Of a stretch of DNA of 5,250 nucleotides, positions 1 through 5,250 are shown in pieces. The DNA lies in contig JAVCCT010000058.1 of the NCBI GenBank assembly GCA_030765325.1, positions 1 to 5,250 on the forward strand, in the 5' to 3' direction. Made by a program: the position numbers and the translations under genes. Below the pieces are notes generated by a model. It ran no database searches and was not told where the DNA came from. It saw only the letters and a program-made list of their open reading frames with translations. Within the stretch, counting starts at the first letter, position 1; the number at the start of each line of letters is the position of its first letter. Source of the DNA: Candidatus Stygibacter frigidus (GTDB lineage: Bacteria; Cloacimonadota; Cloacimonadia; Cloacimonadales; TCS61).

Positions 1-1354
1 AGATCCTGAATGGGGACGTCCTATGATTTCAATGGAAGTCCATGATAACGTTGTTATCATGATGGGATATCTGATACATACCGATATTGTCGAATACCAG
101 GAAGACGAGCTTTTAGTTTTAATTAATGAAAACTATGGAGAAGGACCATTTGATATGTACACCCAAGTAGCAGAATTTGATCAGGAAAACCCTTCTTATA
201 CAGTTACTGGATCAGATTCTATTAAATACCTTTACAGTGATAGTGCTACACCTGATTTACCGTACGTATGTAAACAGGATATGATACATACTGGTCACTA
301 TAATCTGGTTTGGAATGAGAATTATTCAACAATCAGTTTTGCTGGAAGTATGGGTATCACCTTTGATAGTGGTACAGGACCTGGTTATTATTATCCAGGC
401 TGGAATCAGATCTATCTTAAGCGTTGGACCTTTGATCTCACTAATCACAATTTCATTTTCCAGGATGTATTTCCCAGAGGAGCTAATCCTAATGATGATA
501 TACCAATGGTGCCCTGGGATTTAGATGAAGATGGTGAATTTGATTATACTTATGATGATGGTATGCCAGTATGGTATGAAGAATGGCCCATTTATTATGA
601 AGATCCAGACGCAGCATTTCATATGAATGAGACCTTTACGGTCACTAATCAAGAGACGGGCTGGCAGGCAATACTCTGGCTGGATGGAACAAACCAAAAG
701 AACGCAAAAGATGGCTATACCGGTTATGAAGGCTGGGAAGGTTATCATCAGATAGCCATAGTCGTTTCTCAAAACTATGGGGAAAACTGGTCAGAACCAT
801 TTTTCATCAATGCAAAAACCGATGATGTAAATTATTCTAGTGCTATTGATGGCATGATCCCTGTTTATATGTATCCCGGTGACGAGATTGAAGTTATTGA
901 TGAAGAAAACAATATTGGTAGAATGAATTTATTATTCTACGATGATAATGATTTTGGTTCATTTGCACAAGGCAATGCGGGACTGGCTAATGGAGGAACT
1001 TATCAGTATGCAGCACTCGACATTAATTTCACTGTAGACCCAAACCCTGGAGAAAACGATGAAAACACAATTCCGACTGTTCAAACTATGAAAGCATATC
1101 CTAATCCCTTTGTACCTGGTATGAGTAGAGCAGGAATAACGGTGGAATATGATTCCAGAGCAAATGCACCAGCAGAAGTTAGTGTATATAATATCAGAGG
1201 TCAGAAAGTTGCTGATCTTTATAATGGAAATCTGGCTAATGGCGAGAAACTTTCAGTAACCTGGAGTGCAGAAAATTATGCTGCCGGTATCTATTTCTTC
1301 CGTCTTGAACAAGCAGGAAATGTAGCAGTAACAAAAGCCGCTGTTATCAAGTAA
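1..1354 (+). CDS. Secreted/surface protein with C-terminal FlgD-Ig-like (T9SS type A-like) sorting domain, 5' partial
   Basis: The frame is open from the left edge (first full codon at 2, reading DPEWGRP before the first Met at 23), so the true start and any signal peptide lie outside the window; the Met at 23 is unlikely to be the start. About 450 residues are visible. The body is rich in Asp, Tyr, Trp and Gly with one Cys, as in extracellular beta-rich proteins. SQNYGENW (767-790) resembles an Asp-box of sialidase/BNR propellers (SxDxGxxW) with Asn for Asp. DLDEDGEFD (518-544) looks like a calcium-binding acidic loop. After a Pro/Asn/Glu-rich linker (about 1033-1078) the C-terminal domain carries AYPNPF (1094-1111), VYNIRGQKV, and GIYFFRL and ends in Lys. 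This pattern matches FlgD-like Ig / type IX secretion sorting domains. By family knowledge such domains direct export and cell-surface attachment. The function of the body is unknown; an enzyme or adhesin are both possible. A strong terminator follows directly. Confidence 0.85.
   Translation, partial: DPEWGRPMISMEVHDNVVIMMGYLIHTDIVEYQEDELLVLINENYGEGPFDMYTQVAEFDQENPSYTVTGSDSIKYLYSDSATPDLPYVCKQDMIHTGHYNLVWNENYSTISFAGSMGITFDSGTGPGYYYPGWNQIYLKRWTFDLTNHNFIFQDVFPRGANPNDDIPMVPWDLDEDGEFDYTYDDGMPVWYEEWPIYYEDPDAAFHMNETFTVTNQETGWQAILWLDGTNQKNAKDGYTGYEGWEGYHQIAIVVSQNYGENWSEPFFINAKTDDVNYSSAIDGMIPVYMYPGDEIEVIDEENNIGRMNLLFYDDNDFGSFAQGNAGLANGGTYQYAALDINFTVDPNPGENDENTIPTVQTMKAYPNPFVPGMSRAGITVEYDSRANAPAEVSVYNIRGQKVADLYNGNLANGEKLSVTWSAENYAAGIYFFRLEQAGNVAVTKAAVIK
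1084..1351 (+). other. C-terminal sorting (FlgD-Ig-like) domain within the secreted protein
   Basis: This is the sub-domain of the first gene. It begins just before AYPNPF and runs to the final Lys, about 88 residues. The ordered landmarks are PNPF, a beta-strand pair with VEYD, VSVYNIRGQ, a VTWS strand and GIYFFRL, with the usual terminal basic residue. In characterised type IX systems this region is recognised for outer-membrane passage. In candidate phyla the same fold is predicted but largely untested, so the export role here is inferred. Confidence 0.75.
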
Positions 1355-1377
1355 TTGACAGCAAGCTAAAATATTTT

Positions 1378-1413
1378 GGGGACAGGCTTTTTTGTCTGTC
1401 CCCCTTTTTTTTT
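1378..1413 (+). terminator. Rho-independent terminator after the secreted-protein gene
   Basis: GGGGACAGGC (1378-1387) pairs with GTCTGTCCCC (1394-1403). This gives a 10-bp stem with one G-T pair and a T6 loop, followed by one C and nine T residues (1405-1413). It lies 23 bases after the stop codon. An AAAATATTTT palindrome (1368-1377) abuts the 5' side. The stem and T-tract orientation fit termination of rightward transcription, separating the secreted-protein gene from msrBA. Confidence 0.93.
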
Positions 1414-1449
1414 ACTTTTCATTTTTTCAGGTTTTCCACTTAATTACTT

Positions 1450-1455
1450 TATACT
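1450..1455 (+). promoter_or_regulatory. Possible -10 element for msrBA
   Basis: TATACT matches the sigma-70 -10 consensus at five of six positions and lies between the upstream terminator and the msrBA ribosome binding site, where a promoter is expected. No convincing -35 is visible at 16-18 bases upstream (best is TTCAGG-like). The implied leader would be only about a dozen bases. In an AT-rich spacer a match like this can occur by chance. Confidence 0.25.
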
Positions 1456-1461
1456 ATTTAC

Positions 1462-1468
1462 AAAGGAG
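1462..1468 (+). promoter_or_regulatory. Ribosome binding site for the long msrBA start
   Basis: AAAGGAG ends 5 bases before the ATG at 1474 and is a near-perfect Shine-Dalgarno. It decides against the GTG at 1468, which overlaps the Shine-Dalgarno itself. Confidence 0.8.
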
Positions 1469-1473
1469 TGATA

Positions 1474-2385
1474 ATGAGAATAATAATGATTATCCTTATG
1501 CTTGTTTCACTAAATATTGAATATGGTAAGGAGAAAAAAGTGGAATATAATGAATTAAATGAAGCTGAGAAGCGAGTAATAGAAGACAAAGGTACTGAAG
1601 CCCCATTTACGGGAAAATACTGGGATAATTTCCAGGATGGAGTGTATAAATGCAAACGCTGTAGTTCAGATCTTTACAGGTCACAGAATAAATTCTCCTC
1701 AAATTGCGGCTGGCCCAGCTTTGATGACGAGATACAGGGTGCAGTCAAGCGTCAGATAGATGCTGATGGCAGGCGTACAGAAATAATATGCGCAAATTGT
1801 GGAGCCCATCTGGGCCATGTATTTACGGGCGAGGGATATACTGATAAAAATACCCGACACTGCGTAAACTCAATCTCAATGGTATTTGAACCAATTCAGC
1901 AGGAGGAAACCGCTTATGTGGCTGGTGGCTGCTTCTGGGGAGTGGAATATTATCTGGAAGAACTGGAAGGAGTGATTTCAGCAGAATCTGGATATATGGG
2001 TGGCAAAGTAGATGACCCCAATTATTACCAGGTAGGCAGTGGTCAAACTGGTCATGCAGAAACAGTGCGCGTGATCTTTGATCCTGAGAAAACTACTTAT
2101 GAAGACATTATCAGAAAATTCTTTGAGATACATGATCCCACGCAATTTAATAAACAGGGACCAGATCATGGAAAACAATACCGCTCAGCCATATTTTATA
2201 ATGATGAGAAACAGCGTGAAACTGCTCAAGATATGATAAATATTCTCAAGGAAAAGGGATATAATATAGTTACTGAACTACTACCTGCAAAAGAATTCTG
2301 GCTGGCAGAGAACTATCATCAGGATTATTATCAGAAGAAGGGCGGACAACCCTACTGTCACCGTCAAATTAAACGCTTTGATTAG
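1474..2385 (+). CDS. msrBA: Bifunctional methionine sulfoxide reductase, MsrB-MsrA fusion
   Basis: The 303-residue protein reduces both epimers of methionine sulfoxide: the MsrB part acts on Met-R-SO and the MsrA part on Met-S-SO. MsrB spans about 25-138. It has KGTEAPFTG, zinc ligands C60/C63 and C106/C109, the likely resolving Cys C78 in CGWPSF (equivalent to E. coli MsrB Cys63), HLGHVF, and catalytic C130 in RHCVNS. A linker of roughly 8-10 residues leads to MsrA (about 147-300), with catalytic C153 in GGCFWG, TGHAE (E196), HDPT, QYRSAI and a likely resolving C295 near the C-terminus. All expected redox cysteines are present, so activity is likely. The domain order is the reverse of Neisseria PilB (MsrA-MsrB). 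Residues 1-16 form a short hydrophobic stretch (IIMIILMLVSL) with one Arg before it. This could be a weak signal or anchor, but no clear cleavage site is seen. A second in-frame start at 1540 would give a leaderless form. The ATG at 1474 was chosen for its ribosome binding site. The gene is separated from the upstream one by a terminator and converges on the DUF523 gene. Confidence 0.96.
   Translation: MRIIMIILMLVSLNIEYGKEKKVEYNELNEAEKRVIEDKGTEAPFTGKYWDNFQDGVYKCKRCSSDLYRSQNKFSSNCGWPSFDDEIQGAVKRQIDADGRRTEIICANCGAHLGHVFTGEGYTDKNTRHCVNSISMVFEPIQQEETAYVAGGCFWGVEYYLEELEGVISAESGYMGGKVDDPNYYQVGSGQTGHAETVRVIFDPEKTTYEDIIRKFFEIHDPTQFNKQGPDHGKQYRSAIFYNDEKQRETAQDMINILKEKGYNIVTELLPAKEFWLAENYHQDYYQKKGGQPYCHRQIKRFD
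1528..1542 (+). promoter_or_regulatory. Internal ribosome binding site and GTG start for a short, leaderless MsrBA
   Basis: AAGGAG (1528-1533) is followed by six A residues and an in-frame GTG (1540-1542) at codon 23 of msrBA. Initiation here would give a 281-residue protein starting at the usual N-terminal edge of MsrB and lacking the hydrophobic leader. Whether it is used is unknown. The same bases also encode Lys-Glu-Lys-Lys, which makes purine-rich sequence by chance more likely. Confidence 0.45.
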
Positions 2386-2393
2386 CGTTTAAT
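2368..2393. repeat. Perfect 10-bp inverted repeat spanning both convergent stop codons
   Basis: ATTAAACGCT (2368-2377) and AGCGTTTAAT (2384-2393) are exact reverse complements around a 6-base loop. The msrBA TAG (2383-2385) and the DUF523-gene TAA (complement of 2382-2384) lie in the loop and right arm. It could act as a bidirectional transcript end or RNA-stabilising hairpin for both convergent genes. There is no T-tract on either side (only a short TTT on the minus strand), so it is not a classical intrinsic terminator. Confidence 0.5.
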
Positions 2394-3389
2394 ATTCCTG
2401 CCGCTACCGGAATCAGAAAGCAGAAGCAGTTCCTTTGGATATGGCTCCAGAATGATCTGATTAAGAATATACTCAGTGTTGAACCTTAAAGCCCAGTTCC
2501 TAATCAATTCAATAGGAACTATAAAAGGCATGGAACCTCTGCGGTATTCTTCTAGAATATTAAGGAAATATTGTCTTTCCTCTGGATTTAGCTCTTTAGA
2601 GAAATAGCCAAACATGTGCATCAGAACATTTATTCTGCGGGGAATACTGGTATGAAGAGCTAATAATTCCATTAATCCTTTTTCATATTCCTGAAATATT
2701 TCAGTAAGATTCATTTTATCATGATTCGCCAGAATATGACCCATGGCTTGCATCTTATTGTGACTGTTGGACATGAAAAGATATTTATGTCGGGCATGGA
2801 AATCATATAATACAGAGATTTTGCTTGCTTTGTTTAGCTCGCGGAATCTGGCAATAGTGAAAATGTTGATCAACCAGTTCTCTCTTAAAACAAAGTTATG
2901 CAGCCTGCCTTCATCTTCAAAAGCAGCATGAGGATATTTTTCCTGAGCAACAGCAGCAAACATACCACTTGTTTTACCAATCATGGAACCTTTTTCGGCA
3001 CTTGCATATAATTTGATATTATTGATACCGCATGATGGAGAAGCATTTTTAAGTAAAAACCCGTCAATCCTGTCTATCTTATCCAATTCTCTATGGGAAA
3101 ACTCACGCATCCTTATTGTGCAGTCTTCTTCAGTTGCTGGCTGTATCATGCGAACTTCTCCTTCTGATCCTCCTCTGGTAAGTCGTACCGGATTGCGTGG
3201 AATCCCTAAACCAATATCAGTTTCAGGACACACTGTGATAAAATCTACATAATCCTTTAACAAGTTTACAAAACTGTCATTGATTGTATCTCCATTCCAA
3301 CGGCAGTGGTCAAATCCCAAACACCTGCTTACACACACAACCGGTCTTATTTTATTATTATCCATATTCATTTCTTTTTTATCTGTCAA
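2382..3389 (-). CDS. DUF523-DUF1722 fusion protein (TudS-like desulfurase domain plus YbgA domain)
   Basis: The product is 335 residues from the TTG start. The DUF523 domain (about 16-165) shows VSRCLGFDHCRWNG (C23, C29), CPETDIGLGIPR (C54) and NASPSCG (C120). C23, C54 and C120 match the three cysteines that hold the [4Fe-4S] cluster in TudS, the thiouracil desulfurase of this family. C19 and C90 are extra. The DUF1722 domain (about 182-321), all-helical and like E. coli YbgA, has FHARHKYLFM, LGHI-like MGHILANH, and the RGSMPFIVP stretch. This two-domain architecture is a recognised family, but its physiological substrate is not established; removal of sulfur from thiolated nucleobases is a family-based guess. 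In other bacteria it often neighbours DNA photolyase, which is not seen here. The start is TTG because AAAGGA (3395-3400) lies 5 bases upstream, overlapping the preceding gene by 11 bases. ATGs at 3371 and 3365 are alternatives with only AAAGAA-type sequence before them. No signal peptide is seen, so it is probably cytoplasmic. Confidence 0.9.
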   Translation of the reverse strand: MTDKKEMNMDNNKIRPVVCVSRCLGFDHCRWNGDTINDSFVNLLKDYVDFITVCPETDIGLGIPRNPVRLTRGGSEGEVRMIQPATEEDCTIRMREFSHRELDKIDRIDGFLLKNASPSCGINNIKLYASAEKGSMIGKTSGMFAAVAQEKYPHAAFEDEGRLHNFVLRENWLINIFTIARFRELNKASKISVLYDFHARHKYLFMSNSHNKMQAMGHILANHDKMNLTEIFQEYEKGLMELLALHTSIPRRINVLMHMFGYFSKELNPEERQYFLNILEEYRRGSMPFIVPIELIRNWALRFNTEYILNQIILEPYPKELLLLSDSGSGRNIKR

Positions 3390-4950
3390 TCTGATCCTTT
3401 GTCAGATGTTTATCAGCATATTTTTTGAAAATCCCCTGCTCAAGCGCAAAAAGATAGAGATCTTGATCAATCTCATTTGCTGCAACCATTTTATCAAGAA
3501 TGATATAGGTTTCCGATAACTTTTTGGATTTCTTATAAGGTCTGGTAGCAGTGAGTGCTTCAAATACATCCGAAAGAGCCAGGATGCGAGCCTGCAAAGG
3601 TATATAATGCTCTGTAAGCCCATCAGGATAGCCTTCACCATTAAGTTTCTCATGATGCAATTTGGCATATAATGGTGCATTTGACAGGTAGGCAGGGAAT
3701 TTTATCTGAGCAAGCATATCTCCTGTAACAACCACATGTTCACGGATTATTCGGATATCCTCAGGATTTAAGGTTCCCATTCGAATTTTAAGATTAAAAT
3801 ATTCATCATCATTGATAATGAAGTGACTTTTACCATTTATCATATATCTGAACTGGTAAATTTCTTCAAGAGCTTGAATATCATTATCAGAAAAATAACT
3901 TCTGCCGGAATTAGCCTTCACCAGGAATTTTTCAAATTGATCAATTCTTTGCTGTATTTTTTCCAATTCTATCTTACTTTCTACCTCAGCATGATCAATT
4001 TCCATCTGCACAATTGATCTTATGTGATCAATCCTCTCCAATACGAGCTCAATTCTATCTGCAATCTGTTGCAGTTTACTTCCTTTATCCAAGATGTGCA
4101 TGGGAGTGATTATCTTGCCCAGATCATGCATCAGTCCAGCTATATTGATCTCTTCTAATTCATCTTCAGTAAAATTAATATCAGCAAACCTGGACTTTCC
4201 TTCCTGATATTCATTGATCTCTCTGGCAAACAAATCTACAAGCTCTGATACTCGGGCAATATGCCCCGAGAAATGTTTTGATTTCTTATCAATAGCCCAA
4301 GCAATCGATGATATGAACTGGTGAAACGAAGTTTGAATATCCTTGATCAACATCTGATTGTTCATCAGTATCGCAGAGAAGGAAGCCAATACTTCCAGAT
4401 TACCAATTTCCTCAGCAATAAAAGCAATTTTATCTCCATTATCATTTAGAGCATTTACAAGCTGGATCACTCCAATTATCCGGTTTTTATGATCCATCAT
4501 CGGAATTGCCACTATTGACTTAGTCCGGTATTTGTTCAATTTATCATATTTCAAAGTTCCACTGTTATCAAACACCTGTTGCTCATAAACATCAGCAATA
4601 TTATAACTGCGTTTATGATGATAACATAGGGTGGCAATATTCTTCAGATTAGGCTCTTCATCATAAAATAGTGGAATTGGAGGCCAGTCAATCTGATCAA
4701 CATTTAGAGAAACTTTCATGGCAGAATTAAATACTTTGATAAACCTCAATTGCTTTGCTTCATCATCAACCATATATATGGTAGCTCCTTCAGCGTTACT
4801 ATATTCCATAGCCGCATCGAGCACATAACCAAACAGCTTATCAAAATCACGCTCCTGAGTTAGCATTATACTGATCTTTTTCAGCATTCCTAATTCTTTT
4901 AAATTAGTCCTGATTTCTATTTTAGTATCAGTTGTCGTTTTCATTGACAT
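3379..4950 (-). CDS. GAF-domain HD-GYP phosphohydrolase (putative cyclic-di-GMP phosphodiesterase)
   Basis: The product has 523 residues (numbered from the ATG at 4950) and no signal peptide or membrane segment, so it is a cytoplasmic sensor-effector. A GAF domain spans about 17-200, with YRTKSIVAIPM and IIGVIQLVNA as landmarks. A helical linker leads to an HD-GYP domain (about 205-510). Its motif residues are H230, HDLGK (H275, D276, K279), H405, HHE (432-434), GYP (440-442), D461 and RPY (470-472). H405, H432/H433 and D461 have near-canonical spacing, so the metal centre looks complete. Position 226, four before H230, is His where trinuclear members have Glu. By family the domain hydrolyses cyclic di-GMP or a related cyclic dinucleotide; which one cannot be told. 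Between HDLGK and H405 there is an insertion of roughly 100 residues with coiled-coil character. The gene overlaps the TPR gene upstream by 23 bases and the DUF523 gene downstream by 11. AAAGAAG (4952-4958) sits too close to this ATG but 7 bases from the in-frame ATG at 4944, which may be the real start. Confidence 0.93.
   Translation of the reverse strand: MSMKTTTDTKIEIRTNLKELGMLKKISIMLTQERDFDKLFGYVLDAAMEYSNAEGATIYMVDDEAKQLRFIKVFNSAMKVSLNVDQIDWPPIPLFYDEEPNLKNIATLCYHHKRSYNIADVYEQQVFDNSGTLKYDKLNKYRTKSIVAIPMMDHKNRIIGVIQLVNALNDNGDKIAFIAEEIGNLEVLASFSAILMNNQMLIKDIQTSFHQFISSIAWAIDKKSKHFSGHIARVSELVDLFAREINEYQEGKSRFADINFTEDELEEINIAGLMHDLGKIITPMHILDKGSKLQQIADRIELVLERIDHIRSIVQMEIDHAEVESKIELEKIQQRIDQFEKFLVKANSGRSYFSDNDIQALEEIYQFRYMINGKSHFIINDDEYFNLKIRMGTLNPEDIRIIREHVVVTGDMLAQIKFPAYLSNAPLYAKLHHEKLNGEGYPDGLTEHYIPLQARILALSDVFEALTATRPYKKSKKLSETYIILDKMVAANEIDQDLYLFALEQGIFKKYADKHLTKDQIDR
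3395..3400 (-). promoter_or_regulatory. Ribosome binding site for the DUF523-DUF1722 gene inside the upstream CDS
   Basis: On the minus strand AAAGGA lies 5 bases before the TTG at 3389 and within the last codons of the GAF/HD-GYP gene. It is the best Shine-Dalgarno near this start and supports TTG over the downstream ATGs, as well as translational coupling of the two genes. Confidence 0.5.
3796..4080 (-). other. Coiled-coil-like insertion inside the HD-GYP core
   Basis: These are residues about 291-385 of the GAF/HD-GYP protein, lying between the HD dyad and the next metal-site His. The first part (about 291-345) is rich in Glu, Lys, Ile and Leu with heptad-like spacing and no Pro; the rest contains NSGRSYFSDNDI and YFNLKIRMG. 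The HD to next-His distance is about 130 residues, against about 29 in the structurally known HD-GYP from Persephonella. I recall a subfamily of GAF-HD-GYP proteins with a similar insert, so this is probably a subfamily trait. Confidence 0.6.
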
Positions 4951-5250
4951 TCTTCTTTATTATCTCAAGATAGGTTTCGACTTCTTTGAGTAATTCACTT
5001 TCTGGAGATATCTTATGCAAAAGTGCAAAGCTCAGCTCAAAATTCTCTTTTGCTGAATTTATCTCCCCCATTTTAAATAAGCAATCTCCAATACTGAAAT
5101 ATAAATGAGCAGTAGCAGGATGTTCTTCACCATAATATTCCCGATAAATTTTCAATGCCTTATTTAGATATTCAAGAGCTTTGCCCTTTTCGGGAGTACC
5201 GATATAAGATCTTCCCAGATAATCATACGTAGTTGCCGTCTCAGGATGAT
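4928..5250 (-). CDS. TPR-repeat protein, 5' partial (C-terminal end only)
   Basis: The frame is open to the right edge, giving 106 residues of the C-terminus; the start lies outside the window. The TTG at 5153-5155 is an internal Leu codon, not a start. Two tetratricopeptide repeats of the 42-residue, kinesin-light-chain type are visible: HPETATTYDYLG and YGEEHPATAHLYFSIG share the HPxTA register 42 residues apart, each followed by the second helix (KALEYLNKALKIY; SAKENFELSFALL). A degenerate third helix pair and a polar tail follow. TPRs mediate protein-protein contacts, so a scaffold or sensor role is likely; partners are unknown. The gene overlaps the start of the GAF/HD-GYP gene by 23 bases, and both probably belong to one operon. 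Any N-terminal domain (for example kinase, cyclase or more TPRs) cannot be seen. Confidence 0.88.
   Translation of the reverse strand, partial: HPETATTYDYLGRSYIGTPEKGKALEYLNKALKIYREYYGEEHPATAHLYFSIGDCLFKMGEINSAKENFELSFALLHKISPESELLKEVETYLEIIKKNVNENDN

Noticed and set aside
518..544. Acidic DxDxDG loop as an EF-hand or dockerin repeat
   Set aside because: Only one copy is visible and the flanking residues do not fit a full EF-hand or dockerin; noted only as a possible calcium loop.
521..772. Open frame on the minus strand opposite the secreted-protein gene
   Set aside because: It is antisense to a well-supported coding frame, its translation resembles no family, and there is no ribosome binding site; a shadow.
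1368..1377. AAAATATTTT palindrome as an operator
   Set aside because: It directly abuts the terminator stem in AT-rich DNA and is too simple to support a regulator site.
1978..2178. Minus-strand open frame inside msrBA
   Set aside because: It lies wholly within the conserved MsrA domain on the other strand and has no recognisable protein features.
2983..3252. Plus-strand open frame opposite the DUF523 domain
   Set aside because: The opposite strand carries the conserved cysteine motifs; this frame is the complement of those codons.
3280..3519. Plus-strand open frame across the HD-GYP/DUF523 junction
   Set aside because: It is antisense to two real genes, with low-complexity hydrophobic translation and no ribosome binding site.
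3402..3680. Minus-strand open frame in another register within the HD-GYP gene
   Set aside because: It overlaps the HHE/GYP motif region in the correct frame and has no independent support.
5153..5155. TTG as the start of a short 75-residue TPR protein
   Set aside because: The frame stays open upstream with a further in-register TPR, so this codon is an internal Leu.

Overview
The window is AT-rich bacterial DNA with tightly packed genes. It probably comes from a Gram-negative, environmental or anaerobic lineage. The best clue is the first gene, whose product ends in an Ig-like C-terminal sorting domain (AYPNPF ... VYNIRGQKV ... GIYFFRL). Such domains are common in Bacteroidota and relatives and in candidate phyla such as Cloacimonadota and Marinimicrobia. 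I favour Cloacimonadota from the style of this domain and the base composition, but this is inference only; no rRNA or marker gene is present.

Layout. Positions 1-1354 (+) hold the 3' part of a large secreted or surface protein with an Asp-box-like motif and the sorting domain. A strong intrinsic terminator (1378-1413) closes that unit. Positions 1474-2385 (+) encode a fused methionine sulfoxide reductase in MsrB-MsrA order, with all expected catalytic and zinc-binding cysteines. It has two good in-frame translation starts, one with and one without a hydrophobic leader. It converges on a minus-strand cluster, and the two stop codons share 4 bases inside a perfect 10-bp inverted repeat.

The minus-strand cluster reads from the right edge leftwards. 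It contains the end of a TPR protein (5250-4928), a GAF/HD-GYP phosphodiesterase-like protein (4950-3379), and a DUF523-DUF1722 fusion (3389-2382) of the TudS/YbgA type with an iron-sulfur-type cysteine set. Each gene overlaps the next by 11-23 bases, so they are probably co-transcribed and translationally coupled. Together they suggest a signalling module (TPR scaffold plus a cyclic-dinucleotide hydrolase with a GAF sensor) coupled to a stress or thio-nucleobase enzyme. Methionine sulfoxide repair lies next door but on the opposite strand.

The genes are mostly recognisable families. The less ordinary points are the dual-start msrBA, the palindrome shared by the convergent stops, the roughly 100-residue coiled-coil insertion in the HD-GYP core, and the three-gene minus-strand cluster. 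No RNA gene, CRISPR array, insertion sequence or phage element was seen, and no intergenic gap exceeds about 120 bases.
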